From: Streptomyces sp. SN-593
GTDB lineage: Bacteria; Actinomycetota; Actinomycetes; Streptomycetales; Streptomycetaceae
Reading direction: 5' to 3'
NCBI RefSeq assembly: GCF_016756395.1
Contig: NZ_AP018365.1
Span: forward strand, 7,808,501 to 7,872,500
Length of the DNA: 64,000 nucleotides
Shown: in pieces, positions 23,032 to 32,167 of the stretch
Numbering within the stretch: the stretch's first letter is position 1
Layout of the letters: every line of letters begins with the position of its first letter
Position numbers and translations under genes: made by a program
Notes under the pieces: generated by a model
Database searches by the model: none
The model's input: only the letters and a program-made list of their open reading frames with translations
Told to the model about the DNA's origin: nothing

Positions 23032-25023
23032 CTACGACAGGGCCGACGGCAGCAGCGTCACGTCCGACGCGAGGACGTACTCCACGCGGTGCCCGAGCTG
23101 GATCTCGTAGTACACGTTCTTGCCGCGCACCACCTGGTGGCCGGCCGGGTCGAACGTCACGGAGTAGTAGTACTCGCCGTGCACCGCGCCGCCGACGACG
23201 TACCGCTGGCCGGCGGGGACGGTGTAGGGCATCGGGGTGAGCGCCTGGACCGGCACGCCGGCCGGGTACGCGCTCGCCTCGGGGTAGGCGCGGCCGTAGA
23301 CGGGGATGCTCGCCAGGCCCTTCTTCGGGGTCACCACCAGACCGGTCGCGTCCACCGCCGTCGGGTTCGCCTTCGGGTTGCGGAACCACGCCTTCTGGCC
23401 GAGGTACCAGATCGCCGTCCAGTCGCCCTGCCGCCCCGCGACCGCGTACTGCTGGCCGGTGGACGCCCGCGCGCCCACGTCGTTGACGTCGGTGGTGCTG
23501 GCGCCGCCCGCGCCGTGCAGGCCCGCGTCCTGCACCAGCGGGGCGTCCTCGCTCGGCGCGGTGTACAGCCGCACCGCGTCGGAGCCGTGCGCCGGGCAGG
23601 TCGCCCCCGCCGTGGTGCAACCGGTGTAGACCGGCTGGTTCGTCGCGTAGTCCGGGTCGATCGTCACCTCACCGCCCCACGCCCCCGCCGTCGGCACCAC
23701 CGGCGCGCCCAGCAGCGCCATGTAGTGGCCCCAGTCCCAGTACGGCCCCGGGTCGGTGTGCATACCCGGCACGTAGGCGCCGGTCGGGCCGGGCACGTTG
23801 TCGTGGCCGAGGATGTGCTGCCGGTTCAGCGGCACGTCGTACTTCTGCGCCAGGTACCGCACCAGCCGCGCGGAGGAGCGGTACATCGCCTCGGTGTACC
23901 AGGCGTCCGGATCGGTGAGGAAACCCTCGTGCTCGACCCCGACGGACTTGGCGTTGGTGTACCAGTTGCCCGCGTGCCAGCCGACGTCCTCGGTCCGTAC
24001 ATGCTGCGCGACGTGCCCGTCGGAGGAGCGCACCGTGTAGTGCCACGCCAGGTACGTCGGGTCCTGGACCAGCTTCAGCGACGTGTCCCACGAACCCTCG
24101 GTGTCGTGGATGACGATCGTGTCGATCTTCTCGTCGTCCGGCCGGTCGGCGAGGTCGTAGTTGCCGTAGTCGCCGTCCCCGGTCTCCTGGTAGGGCGCCG
24201 GCACCCACTCGCAGCCCAGGCCCGGCGGGCACTCGGTGTTCGCGTCGTCGTCCGCGCGCAGGCCGACCCTCGCCGCCTGCCCGGACGCCGGTGCCAGGCC
24301 GGGCACCGCGGCGAGCACCACCCGCTGGCCGCTGTCGGTGGTGCGCGCCTGGCCCTGGCGGATCACGTCGAACACGTCGTCGGCGAACGAGTCCGCCGTG
24401 TCCCGGTCGTCCGCGCCGGAGTAGCGCGCCACGGCGGCGTACCAGTCGGCCGGGTCGGCGCTCAGCGGCTCGCCCAACGCGCGCTGCGCGGCGGCCAGCA
24501 GGGCCGCTCCGCCCGCCACGTTCGCCGCCGGCTCGGCGCGCAGGTCCGCAGCGGCCAGACCGGTCAGGGACGCCGCGCGGTCCACCGTCGTCAGGTTCGC
24601 CGGGAAGGACGCGGTGGCCGGTGCGGCCGCCTCCTCGGGCGTGATCAGCGGGCGCGAGTCGTCGCCGCGCCCGTCGTCGCCGCCGTCCCCGACCGGCCCC
24701 ACCGGGAAGTCGGTGAGCGCGGTCCGCGCGTCGGTCAGGTGCATCGGCCCGTAGCCGCCGGTGACGCTCGGCATGCCCTGGTGGCCGTCCCACCGGGACT
24801 CCAGGTACGACACGCCCAGCAGCACGCTGCGCGGTACGCCGTACTTCCCGGCGGCGTCGGTGAACGTCTGCTGGAGCGAGCCCGTCGCGGCGGCGTGGGC
24901 CGCGGTGCCCGTGCCGAACAGCGGCAGCAGGAGCGCCGCCGCGGCGACCGCCACCGCGCTGCGGGCGTGTCGACCGAGCGGGGCGGGTCTTCCGGGTGCG
25001 GGCGGGGGAGCGGAACGCGGCAC
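23032..25023 (-). CDS. Secreted N-acetylmuramoyl-L-alanine amidase
   Basis: A 663-aa exported cell-wall hydrolase. A signal peptide is clear (basic N-terminus, AVAVAAAALLLPLFGTGTA, cleavage near AHA-AATG at residues 43-45). A lysozyme/transglycosylase-like region has GVSYLESRWDGH near residue 70. The amidase_2/PGRP domain (about residues 295-440) contains IDTIVIHDTEG, WHYTVRSSDG, SVGVEHEGF and ILGHDNVPGP; the two His and the late His fit zinc ligands. The C-terminus has two SH3-like or Ig-like segments (DAVRLYTAPSEDAPLVQD). GTG 25023 has GGAGGAGG 7 nt upstream. It probably acts in peptidoglycan turnover. Confidence 0.9.
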   Translation of the reverse strand: MPRSAPPPAPGRPAPLGRHARSAVAVAAAALLLPLFGTGTAAHAAATGSLQQTFTDAAGKYGVPRSVLLGVSYLESRWDGHQGMPSVTGGYGPMHLTDARTALTDFPVGPVGDGGDDGRGDDSRPLITPEEAAAPATASFPANLTTVDRAASLTGLAAADLRAEPAANVAGGAALLAAAQRALGEPLSADPADWYAAVARYSGADDRDTADSFADDVFDVIRQGQARTTDSGQRVVLAAVPGLAPASGQAARVGLRADDDANTECPPGLGCEWVPAPYQETGDGDYGNYDLADRPDDEKIDTIVIHDTEGSWDTSLKLVQDPTYLAWHYTVRSSDGHVAQHVRTEDVGWHAGNWYTNAKSVGVEHEGFLTDPDAWYTEAMYRSSARLVRYLAQKYDVPLNRQHILGHDNVPGPTGAYVPGMHTDPGPYWDWGHYMALLGAPVVPTAGAWGGEVTIDPDYATNQPVYTGCTTAGATCPAHGSDAVRLYTAPSEDAPLVQDAGLHGAGGASTTDVNDVGARASTGQQYAVAGRQGDWTAIWYLGQKAWFRNPKANPTAVDATGLVVTPKKGLASIPVYGRAYPEASAYPAGVPVQALTPMPYTVPAGQRYVVGGAVHGEYYYSVTFDPAGHQVVRGKNVYYEIQLGHRVEYVLASDVTLLPSALS

Positions 25024-25271
25024 GAGTGCCTCCTCCGAGTGGGGGTCCGGATGATCGGTGCCCCACAGCTACCGGCCGCCCCGACGCCCCGTCAACCACC
25101 CGTATACGGCGCGTCCGGCGCCCGCCGACCCCCGTACGGCGGGCTTTCCGGGCCGCGTGGCCGCCGACCTGCCGACCGCCAGTGGCGTACACCTGTGAAC
25201 CCGCTGTGCCGGACGGCGCCGCCCTGTCGACATTTTTCCCGGGCCCGCCCCCGCGGGCGCCGACGGCCGGG

Positions 25272-26351
25272 TCACTGCGTGCCGACCGCCGCCCGCACCG
25301 CGCGCCGCGCCATCCCGCAGTCGTCGTGGAGCCGGCGCAGCAGCAGCCGCTGCTCCTCGCCCGCCTCCGCGGCGCCCGGCGCGACCGGCCCGGTCGCCCG
25401 CATGGTCCGCTGCACGGCGGTCTCGTAGGTGCGGATCTCGCGGGTGAGCACCAGCATCAGGTTCACCAGGAAGCCGTCCCGTGCCTCCGCGCCCTGCGCC
25501 TGGGCCTGCTGGCTGATCTGCCGCCGCGCCGCGGGGTCGTCGCCGAGCACCGACCACAGCACGGCCAGGTCGTAGCCCGGCAGGTACCAGCCCGAGTGCT
25601 CCCAGTCGACGAGCGAGGGGCCGGCCGGCGACAGCAGCACGTTCGACAGGAGGGCGTCGCCGTGGCAGAACTGGCCCTGCGTGTGCGCCAGTCCGCGCAG
25701 CAGCTTCTGCAGGTCGCCCAGGTCCCGGTCGGTGAGCAGGCCCAGCTCGTGGTAGCGCCCGATCCGCGCCGGGTAGTCGATGGGCGCGTCGAACGACCCG
25801 TTGGCCGGCCGCCACGCGTTGATCCGCGCGTACGCCGACAGGGCCGCGCGCACGTCCGTGCGGGACGGCGCCTGCACGGGATGCCGCTGGGGGGCGACCA
25901 CGCGGCCGGGCACCCGCTCGATCACCAGGACGCAGCTTTCCGGGTCGGCGGCGATCAGCCGCGGCACCCGCACCGGCGGGCGCTGGCGGACGAACGTGCG
26001 GTAGGCCGCTATCTCGTGGCGGAAACGTTCCGCCCAGGCGGGGGAGTGGTCCAGCAGACACTTCGCGACGGCCGGCGCCCGGCCGGAGGTGCCGATCAGC
26101 AGCGCGGTGCGGCCCCCGCGCCGCAGCAGTTGCACGGGCGCGAACTCCGGACAGATCCGCTGCACGGCGGCGACCGCGGTGCGCAGCTGGGCCCCCTGGG
26201 GGCCGGTCAGGTCGATTCTCCCGCTGAGCGGATGGGGCCCGCCGGCCACGGTCCGCCGCAAGGCGGCCGGGCGCGGGCGCAGCACCGGCTCGCCGACCGA
26301 CGGGTGCGCGAGCCGGGGCGGGGCGGACACGGAGGACGATGCCGAATACAT
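25272..26351 (-). CDS. Aminoglycoside phosphotransferase (APH)-family kinase
   Basis: A 359-aa protein with an APH/choline-kinase fold. RTALLIG and APAVAKCLL give the N-lobe with the Lys; CHGDALLSNVLL holds the catalytic Asp and Asn; SLVDWEHSG supplies the metal-binding Asp. The substrate cannot be told from sequence; the family includes antibiotic kinases, homoserine kinases and others. ATG 26351 is the first good start; it is divergent from the NsdA-like gene 226 bp away. Weak RBS (GAAGGG about 14 nt upstream). Confidence 0.83.
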   Translation of the reverse strand: MYSASSSVSAPPRLAHPSVGEPVLRPRPAALRRTVAGGPHPLSGRIDLTGPQGAQLRTAVAAVQRICPEFAPVQLLRRGGRTALLIGTSGRAPAVAKCLLDHSPAWAERFRHEIAAYRTFVRQRPPVRVPRLIAADPESCVLVIERVPGRVVAPQRHPVQAPSRTDVRAALSAYARINAWRPANGSFDAPIDYPARIGRYHELGLLTDRDLGDLQKLLRGLAHTQGQFCHGDALLSNVLLSPAGPSLVDWEHSGWYLPGYDLAVLWSVLGDDPAARRQISQQAQAQGAEARDGFLVNLMLVLTREIRTYETAVQRTMRATGPVAPGAAEAGEEQRLLLRRLHDDCGMARRAVRAAVGTQ

Positions 26352-26577
26352 GAGTGGAAGCAGATCCCTTCGCGTGCCAACGAGTTCCAGGGGCGCCGCC
26401 CCGCCCTGGTGCCGCACCCTGGGGAATGCGGAACCGGGGCGGGGTGGCGCGTTCCTACCTGACACCCTGGCGCGGGTGGCAGACCATCTGGCGGACCCTG
26501 GCGAACCCTGGCGAATAGTCGCGGGGCCAATGTCACCGGGATTAGTGTCAACGTGCCGAGGAACCTGGGGGCTTGAC
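26352..26577. promoter_or_regulatory. Divergent promoter with ACCCTGGCG direct repeats
   Basis: ACCCTGGCGA occurs twice head to tail at 26495-26514, and ACCCTGGCGC once more at 26464-26473. TAGTGT (26543-26548) could be a -10 for the NsdA-like gene. The directly repeated decamer, spaced by one helical turn, looks like a protein-binding array, perhaps for the NsdA-like protein itself. Confidence 0.45.
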
Positions 26578-28098
26578 GTGGGCAACGAAGCCAACACCCG
26601 ACTCGCGGACCTGTTCGGTCTCACCGGATGGTCCAAGGGCGAACTCGCACGGCTGGTCAACCGGCATGCGGCGGCCACGGGCCATCCGCAGCTGTCGACC
26701 GACACCTCGCGGGTGCGCCGCTGGATCGAAACCGGCGAGTCACCGCGCGAACCCGTGCCGCGGGTGCTGGCCGCGTTGTTCACCGAGCGCCTCGGTCGTG
26801 TCGTGACCATCGAGGACCTCGGGTTCGACCGGCGCCGGCAGGGGGGGAAGAGACAGACCGGGGACGGCCTGCCGTGGCCGCCGGAGCGAACCGCCGCGGT
26901 CCTCACCGAATTCACGGGAATGGACCTCATGCTCAACCGACGCGGACTGGTGGGCGCGAGCGCCGCGCTCACCGCCGGCACCGTACTCAGCACGGCCATG
27001 TACGACTGGCTGCACACCGACCCGGCCCTCGCGGCCGACGGACCCCTCCTCGACGACCCGCTGACCGTGGACCCCGCCGCCCGCGACCTCTACGAGGCGG
27101 TCCCGGTCGGCTCCCAGGAGATCGAGTCGCTGGAGCACTCGGTCGAGGTGTTCCGCGCGTGGGACGCCTCACGCGGCGGCGGCCTCCAGCGCAAGGCGGT
27201 GGTCGGCCAGCTCAACGAGGTCGGCGGGATGCTCTCCTACCGACACCCTCCGCACCTGCAACGCCGCCTGTGGGGCGTCGCCGCCAACCTCGCGGTGCTC
27301 GCCGGCTGGATGTCGCACGACGTCGGCCTGGAGCCGACCGCCCAGAAGTACTTCGTGATCGCCGCGCACGCGGCCCGCGAGGGCGGCGACCGGCCGCGGG
27401 CCGGCGAGGCGCTGTCCCGGGCGGCCCGCCAGATGGTGCACCTGGAGCGGCCCGACGACGCCATCGACCTGATGCGGCTCGCCACCTCGGGCTCCGGCGA
27501 GCAGAACCTGCCGCGCACCCAGGCGATGCTGCGCACCATCGAGGCGTGGGCGCAGGCGTCCATGGGACGCGGCCAGGAGATGCGCCGCACCCTGGGCGAG
27601 GCCGAGGAGCTCTTCGCCTCCGACCGGGGCGACGTGCCGCCCCCGACCTGGATGCAGCACTTCGACGAGGCCGACCTGCACGGCATGCAGGCGCTCGCCT
27701 ACCGCACGCTGGCCGAGCACGACCCGTCGGCCGCCGTCCACGCCCAGGTGCACGCCAGGCGGGCGCTGGACCTGCGCGGCGGCGGTCACGAGCGGTCGAC
27801 GATCTTCGACTACCTCTCGCTCGCGTCGGCGTGCTTCATCGCCAACGACCCCGAACAGGCCGACCGCTACGCCCGGATCGCGCTGGCGACCATCGGGCAG
27901 ACCTCCTCGCACCGCACCTGGGACCGGCTGCGCCAGATGTACCGGCTCACCGCCCGGTACGCCGGCATCGGCGACATCCAGGACCTGCGCAGGGAGATCG
28001 AGACGGCCCTGCCCCCGCAGAAACCGTCCAAGGAGACGAAGGGAGCGAAGGAGCCCACGCCGCCGAGGGGGAAGGTCCCGCGGACCCGTACGGTGTGA
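26578..28098 (+). CDS. NsdA-like regulator (HTH plus TPR region)
   Basis: A 506-aa protein. The N-terminal 85 residues resemble NsdA of S. coelicolor, a negative regulator of sporulation and antibiotic production: GWSKGELARLVNRHAAATGH, STDTSRVRRWIETGESPREP and VPRVLAALFTERLGRVV. A long helical region with TPR-like units follows (residues about 190-470), ending in a Lys/Pro-rich tail. Paralogues such as NsdB exist, so the exact identity is uncertain. GTG 26578 is preceded by GGGGG. It likely affects differentiation or secondary metabolism. Confidence 0.8.
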   Translation: MGNEANTRLADLFGLTGWSKGELARLVNRHAAATGHPQLSTDTSRVRRWIETGESPREPVPRVLAALFTERLGRVVTIEDLGFDRRRQGGKRQTGDGLPWPPERTAAVLTEFTGMDLMLNRRGLVGASAALTAGTVLSTAMYDWLHTDPALAADGPLLDDPLTVDPAARDLYEAVPVGSQEIESLEHSVEVFRAWDASRGGGLQRKAVVGQLNEVGGMLSYRHPPHLQRRLWGVAANLAVLAGWMSHDVGLEPTAQKYFVIAAHAAREGGDRPRAGEALSRAARQMVHLERPDDAIDLMRLATSGSGEQNLPRTQAMLRTIEAWAQASMGRGQEMRRTLGEAEELFASDRGDVPPPTWMQHFDEADLHGMQALAYRTLAEHDPSAAVHAQVHARRALDLRGGGHERSTIFDYLSLASACFIANDPEQADRYARIALATIGQTSSHRTWDRLRQMYRLTARYAGIGDIQDLRREIETALPPQKPSKETKGAKEPTPPRGKVPRTRTV

Positions 28099-28209
28099 CG
28101 ACGCCGACACGTCGCACCGGACACCGGTCCGTCGCCGGAACCGACGCCGACACCGCGGACATCGGGGAACCGTCCCGGTGACGGGCGGCCCGGGTGCAGG
28201 GAAGCCGCC

Positions 28210-29682
28210 TCAGGCGATCCTGGCGATCAGCACGCACGCGTCGTCCGCCCGCTCGGGGACGTCGAACTCCTCGGCCACCATGCGCAGGCAGTCCTGCGCG
28301 GACCGGGCACCGTCGAGCAACGGCGCCATGGCCAGCAGGCGTTCGGCGCTGCCGCCGCTGGACGCGGGGTGCGGGGCACGCCGCGGCACCAGGCCGTCGG
28401 TGTGGAGCAGCAGCAGGTCGCCGGGGGCCAGCCGCTCGCTCGCCTGGGCGTACTGGGCGCCGGAGGTGGCGCCGAGCAGTACGCCTTCCGGCGGATCGAG
28501 CGCGCGCCCCGTCCCGTTGCGGAACAGCAGCGGGGCGGGGTGCCCGGCCTGCGCCCAGTGCAGGACCCGCCCGGCGGGTTCGTAACGGCAGCACAGGGCG
28601 CTGCCGAGGGCGGGTTGGGCGGAGGCGTCGAGCAGTTCGTTGAGCGAGGACATCAGAGCGCCGGGCGCCAGCCCCGCGACGGCCATCCCGCGCAGCGCGC
28701 CGAGCAGCATCGCCATGCCCGAAGTGGCGGCCACGCCGTGTCCGGTGAGGTCGCCGACCGACAGCAAGGAGGCGCCGTCCGGCAGTTGCATCGCGTCGTA
28801 CCAGTCGCCGCCGATCAGACCGCTGGCCGCCGCCGGGAGGTAGCGCGCGGCCAGGTCCATCGAGGTGCTGCCGCCCTGCTGGGGGAAGCGCAGCCCGCCG
28901 CGCCACGGCGGGAGCACGGCCTCCTGGAGCTCCACCGCGAGGCGGCGCTCGGTCTGGGCGATCTGCCGCTGCCGCTCCAGGGAGTCACGGGTCTCCCGCA
29001 GCACGCGCTGGCTGCGGCGCAGGTCGCTGACGTCGCGGATCACGGCCCACATCGAGATGGTGCCGCCGTCGGCGTCGAAGACCGGTTCTCCGACCATGTG
29101 CACGGTGCGGACCGAGCGGTCGGCACGCACGATCCGGAACTCGCCGTCGATCGGCCGCCCGTCGACCAGGCAGCCGGTCACCATCTCGGTGAGCAACTGC
29201 TGGTCCTCGGAGAAGAGCCAGGAAGGCAACTCGTCCAGGGTCAGCGGTCCGTCCTGCGGGGAGCGGCCGAAGATGCGGTACAGCTCGTCGGACCACTGCG
29301 CGGCGTCGGTGAGCAGGTCCCACTCGGCGCTGCCGGCCCGGCCGAGCGCGCCGACCGCGGTCGCGTCGGGCAGCGCGGACCCGGCGAACCGCGGGTCCGC
29401 CTTCCCTTCCGGCGCCCGCGACAGCACCTCCACCGGCACGTCGAGGTCGAAGCCCTCCCGTAGCTGGCCGAGGTGCGTGCCCAGGTCGTCGAGCTGGTGC
29501 ACGGCGAGGTCGCACAGCGCCCGCTGCCACCGCAGCCGGGGGTCCTCGGCGGCCGACACACTCTCTCCGAGCACTTCGTCGACCCGACTGCGCAACTGGC
29601 GCGCCTGACTGATCAGGGCATCCACGGCCCCGGGACCGGGCGGCTGTGCTGCGGGGGAATCCGCGTGCGCGGGGGACGGCAT
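28210..29682 (-). CDS. PAS-domain PP2C/SpoIIE-type phosphatase (RsbU-like)
   Basis: A 490-aa cytosolic protein. Residues about 115-245 form a PAS domain (WSDELYRIFGRSPQ; GEFRIVRADRSVRTVHMVGE; VIRDVSDLRRSQ). A short coiled coil links to the SpoIIE phosphatase domain, residues about 275-490: ELQEAVLPP, GGDWYDAMQLPDG, VGDLTGHGVAATS, GDLLLLHTDGLV and RADDACVLIARI, with the metal-binding Asp in place. Such enzymes dephosphorylate anti-sigma-factor antagonists in stress signalling. No STAS or anti-sigma gene is adjacent. ATG 29682 has CGGAG 7 nt upstream. Confidence 0.9.
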   Translation of the reverse strand: MPSPAHADSPAAQPPGPGAVDALISQARQLRSRVDEVLGESVSAAEDPRLRWQRALCDLAVHQLDDLGTHLGQLREGFDLDVPVEVLSRAPEGKADPRFAGSALPDATAVGALGRAGSAEWDLLTDAAQWSDELYRIFGRSPQDGPLTLDELPSWLFSEDQQLLTEMVTGCLVDGRPIDGEFRIVRADRSVRTVHMVGEPVFDADGGTISMWAVIRDVSDLRRSQRVLRETRDSLERQRQIAQTERRLAVELQEAVLPPWRGGLRFPQQGGSTSMDLAARYLPAAASGLIGGDWYDAMQLPDGASLLSVGDLTGHGVAATSGMAMLLGALRGMAVAGLAPGALMSSLNELLDASAQPALGSALCCRYEPAGRVLHWAQAGHPAPLLFRNGTGRALDPPEGVLLGATSGAQYAQASERLAPGDLLLLHTDGLVPRRAPHPASSGGSAERLLAMAPLLDGARSAQDCLRMVAEEFDVPERADDACVLIARIA

Positions 29683-30245
29683 GACGCACTCCGAGGGATG
29701 TCTGCGGGCAGCCGCTGTGACGGCCGTGGCGGACGGTGGGACAGATGGACCGGTAACGACTGTTGCACAGCGAGCGATGGCCCGTAAGGGTTTCCGCGAT
29801 ACCCGATCCGGTGGTGCTTCCGGCATATGCCAGCCGCCACCCCCGCCCACGGCCCGTCCCCGCGTGGGCGCGCCCCCGGCGGGCCCCTCCGCGAAGCGCG
29901 CGGACCTGCGCGCGCAGCCACGACGAGGCGGGCTTCGCCGGTCTCCGCGGCGCCCGCGCGGACCTTCGCGCGCAGGCCCGACGCGCGGGCGCGACGGGCC
30001 TTTCCGCACGTTCCGCGGACCCGGAGGCGCGCTCGGCGGGTCCCACGGACTCGCGGGCGTGCAAGGTGGGCCCCGCGGATCCAGGGCCACGCTCGGTGCG
30101 TCCCGCGGAACCGGGCACCCGGGGCCGCGCTCGGTGTGTCCCGCGGACCGCGCGCCCGGGGAACCGCGTGCCCGGCCACGACGCGTCCGCGAGCCGGGCG
30201 CCCTCCGCCGAACCCCACCCATCCCGCGGCCGACGGTCCCGGCGG
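29683..30245. other. Intergenic region with degenerate GC-rich repeats
   Basis: The first 150 bp hold the promoter region of the SpoIIE-type gene. From about 29850 to 30230 there are degenerate tandem units of roughly 40-45 bp sharing a core like TCCCGCGGACC next to CGCTCGGTG (for example near 30015, 30095 and 30130). Open frames on both strands here give repetitive Arg/Pro/Ala peptides and no recognised domain, so I call no gene. Confidence 0.5.
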
Positions 30246-31661
30246 TCACCCCGCGCTGAGCCGCCCCCGCACCGCCGTCTGCACGTCCACTTCCTCCGCC
30301 GGGTCCGCGGCGAGCCTCCGCAACTGCGCCAGCACCCGGACGTCCCCGGACGCGGCCTTGCGCGCGGCCAGCTCCCTCGTGCTCTCCTCGCAGTCCCACA
30401 GGCACTCCACCGCGAACCCGGCCGCGAAGCCGGGATCGGTGGCCGCCAGGGCCTGCGCGGCGGTCCCGCGCACCTGCGAGGACGACGTCTCCCGGTACAG
30501 GTGCCGCAGCACCGGCGCGGCCCGGCACGCCGACAACCGCCCCGCCCCCTCGACCAGCGCGTCGAGCCCTTCGGCGTCGGCCCCGCCCGCCTGCACCGCC
30601 CGCCGCAGCGCGGCCAGCACGAGGTCGGCGTCGCGCGGACCGCCGTGTCGGGCCAGGATGCGCGCGGCGGCGTACCCGAGCGCGTCGGTGCGCCCCGCCC
30701 ACCCGCGCGCCCGCGCGCACGCCTCCTCGTCCGCGCGCCGCTCGAACGCTTCCAGGGCGGCCCGCACCACGCGCTCGTCGGCGCCGGACGCGGCCGCCTC
30801 CACGAGGGCGAACGCCTCGGGGTCGCGCCGGTCGACGAGGTGGCGCAGTGCGGCCGCGCGCGCGGCCGAGGGCCCGCGCAGGGCCGCCTCCAGCAGCGCG
30901 GGGCGGTCCTCCGGCCCGGCCACCGAGGCCAGGCACCGCGCGGCGGGCTGGTCGCGTTCGACCGCGGGATACCGGGTCAGGCCCTGCTCGGCCCACTCCA
31001 GCACGGCCGCGACGCTCCACCCGGGGGCGGGCCCGGCGGACCGCATCTGCCGTTGCCAGCGGTCGAAGGACACCTGCTCGGTCGCCCGGCGCACCCGAGC
31101 CGCGGTGCCGGGGTGGGCGGCGTCCTCGGCCCACAGTTGCCACGGCCGCGGTTCGTACGCCTCGCGGACGGCCAGCGCCAGCTCCGCGTCGCCCTCCTCG
31201 GTCTCGGGGAAGCGGGCCACCACGGCCGGGCCGAGCGCGCGCAGCCCCGCCTCGTCGTCGCGTACGGCGAGCTCGTCCAGCGCCCAGGACCAGCAGCCGC
31301 CGGCCGCGGCGTAGCGGCGCAGCAGCCGGAGGGCGTCGCGGCGGCCGTACCCCGCCAGGTGCCCCAGCACGGACAGCGCCAGCCCGCAGCGGTGCTCGTC
31401 CGGGACGAGCAGGTCGTCCGGATGGAAGAGGTGCTGTTCGATTCCGTCGAGCGGGCCTTCGAGGTCGGAGTAGAGGCGCGCGTAGTACAAGGAGCGCGAC
31501 TCGACCCGCCAGTCCAGGCGGGGGTCGCGCAGTACGCACTGCTCCAGGGCGGCGAGGGCCTCCGCGCGCTCGGTCGCCAGGGCATGGAGGGGCCCGTCCC
31601 CGCGTCCTCGCTGGAGGAGGCCGAGAAGGGTGCCACTGGGCGCTATGTCTGGGTCGAACAT
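30246..31661 (-). CDS. HEAT-repeat protein, conserved in Streptomyces
   Basis: A 471-aa protein starting MFDPDIAPSGTLLGLLQRGR, a start well conserved in streptomycetes as far as I recall. The first 200 residues are a distinct helical domain (LGHLAGYGRRDALRLLRRYA). Residues about 250-471 form HEAT/PBS-lyase-like repeats (ALLEAALRGPSAARAAALRH; VVRAALEAFERR; GTAAQALAATDPGFAAGF). It should act as a protein-binding scaffold. There is no signal peptide. An upstream in-frame ATG at 31760 is less likely because the conserved sequence begins at 31661. Confidence 0.8.
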   Translation of the reverse strand: MFDPDIAPSGTLLGLLQRGRGDGPLHALATERAEALAALEQCVLRDPRLDWRVESRSLYYARLYSDLEGPLDGIEQHLFHPDDLLVPDEHRCGLALSVLGHLAGYGRRDALRLLRRYAAAGGCWSWALDELAVRDDEAGLRALGPAVVARFPETEEGDAELALAVREAYEPRPWQLWAEDAAHPGTAARVRRATEQVSFDRWQRQMRSAGPAPGWSVAAVLEWAEQGLTRYPAVERDQPAARCLASVAGPEDRPALLEAALRGPSAARAAALRHLVDRRDPEAFALVEAAASGADERVVRAALEAFERRADEEACARARGWAGRTDALGYAAARILARHGGPRDADLVLAALRRAVQAGGADAEGLDALVEGAGRLSACRAAPVLRHLYRETSSSQVRGTAAQALAATDPGFAAGFAVECLWDCEESTRELAARKAASGDVRVLAQLRRLAADPAEEVDVQTAVRGRLSAG

Positions 31662-32167
31662 GAGGTCAGCATCCGGTGCGGGGGGTCTCATGGCAACGGG
31701 ATTTCCGTGGCCAGGCGTGTAACGCCGTCCGGCATCCTTACCGGCCACCGGGCGTTTCATGCCTGGCGGCCGTGCGGACTCCCGTGGGGACGGGGCGGCG
31801 GAAGCCTACCGACTCGGGCGCTCCGCTGTCGCACCAGCGCGCCCGGCCGTGCCGTGCGCAGTCCGCCCGCGCGCCCGCCGGCCCCCGCCGACCGCGCCTT
31901 CCGGCGCGCCCCCGGACGCGCCGACGTGCCCCGCGCGCGCCGTGCCCGCGCCCGCGTCCCGCCCCGCCGGTTCCGGGTCCCCGGCACACCCCCGCGTGAA
32001 CTGCGCGCCCCACGCTCCCGGGGCGTTCCCCTTCGGGAGGGATCGACGTGGCCCGGACACCCCCGTTCCGGCGACGAGCCCGTACGAGAGCCGCCACCGC
32101 CGTCGGAGCCTTTCCCCCCCGGGGCGCCGACGGAGCGACCCACTGCGCGCCGCGCACCGCGTGTCGG
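31662..32167. other. Intergenic region, no gene seen
   Basis: About 500 bp of extremely GC-rich sequence lie upstream of the HEAT gene and downstream of the XRE-TPR gene. Open frames exist on both strands, but they are Pro/Arg/Ala-rich with no supported start or domain. The first 100 bp probably contain the HEAT gene promoter. Confidence 0.5.

Noticed and set aside
29763..30243. Arg/Pro-rich open frames in the gap before the HEAT-repeat gene
   Set aside because: They are driven by degenerate DNA repeats, have no supported start and no domain on either strand.
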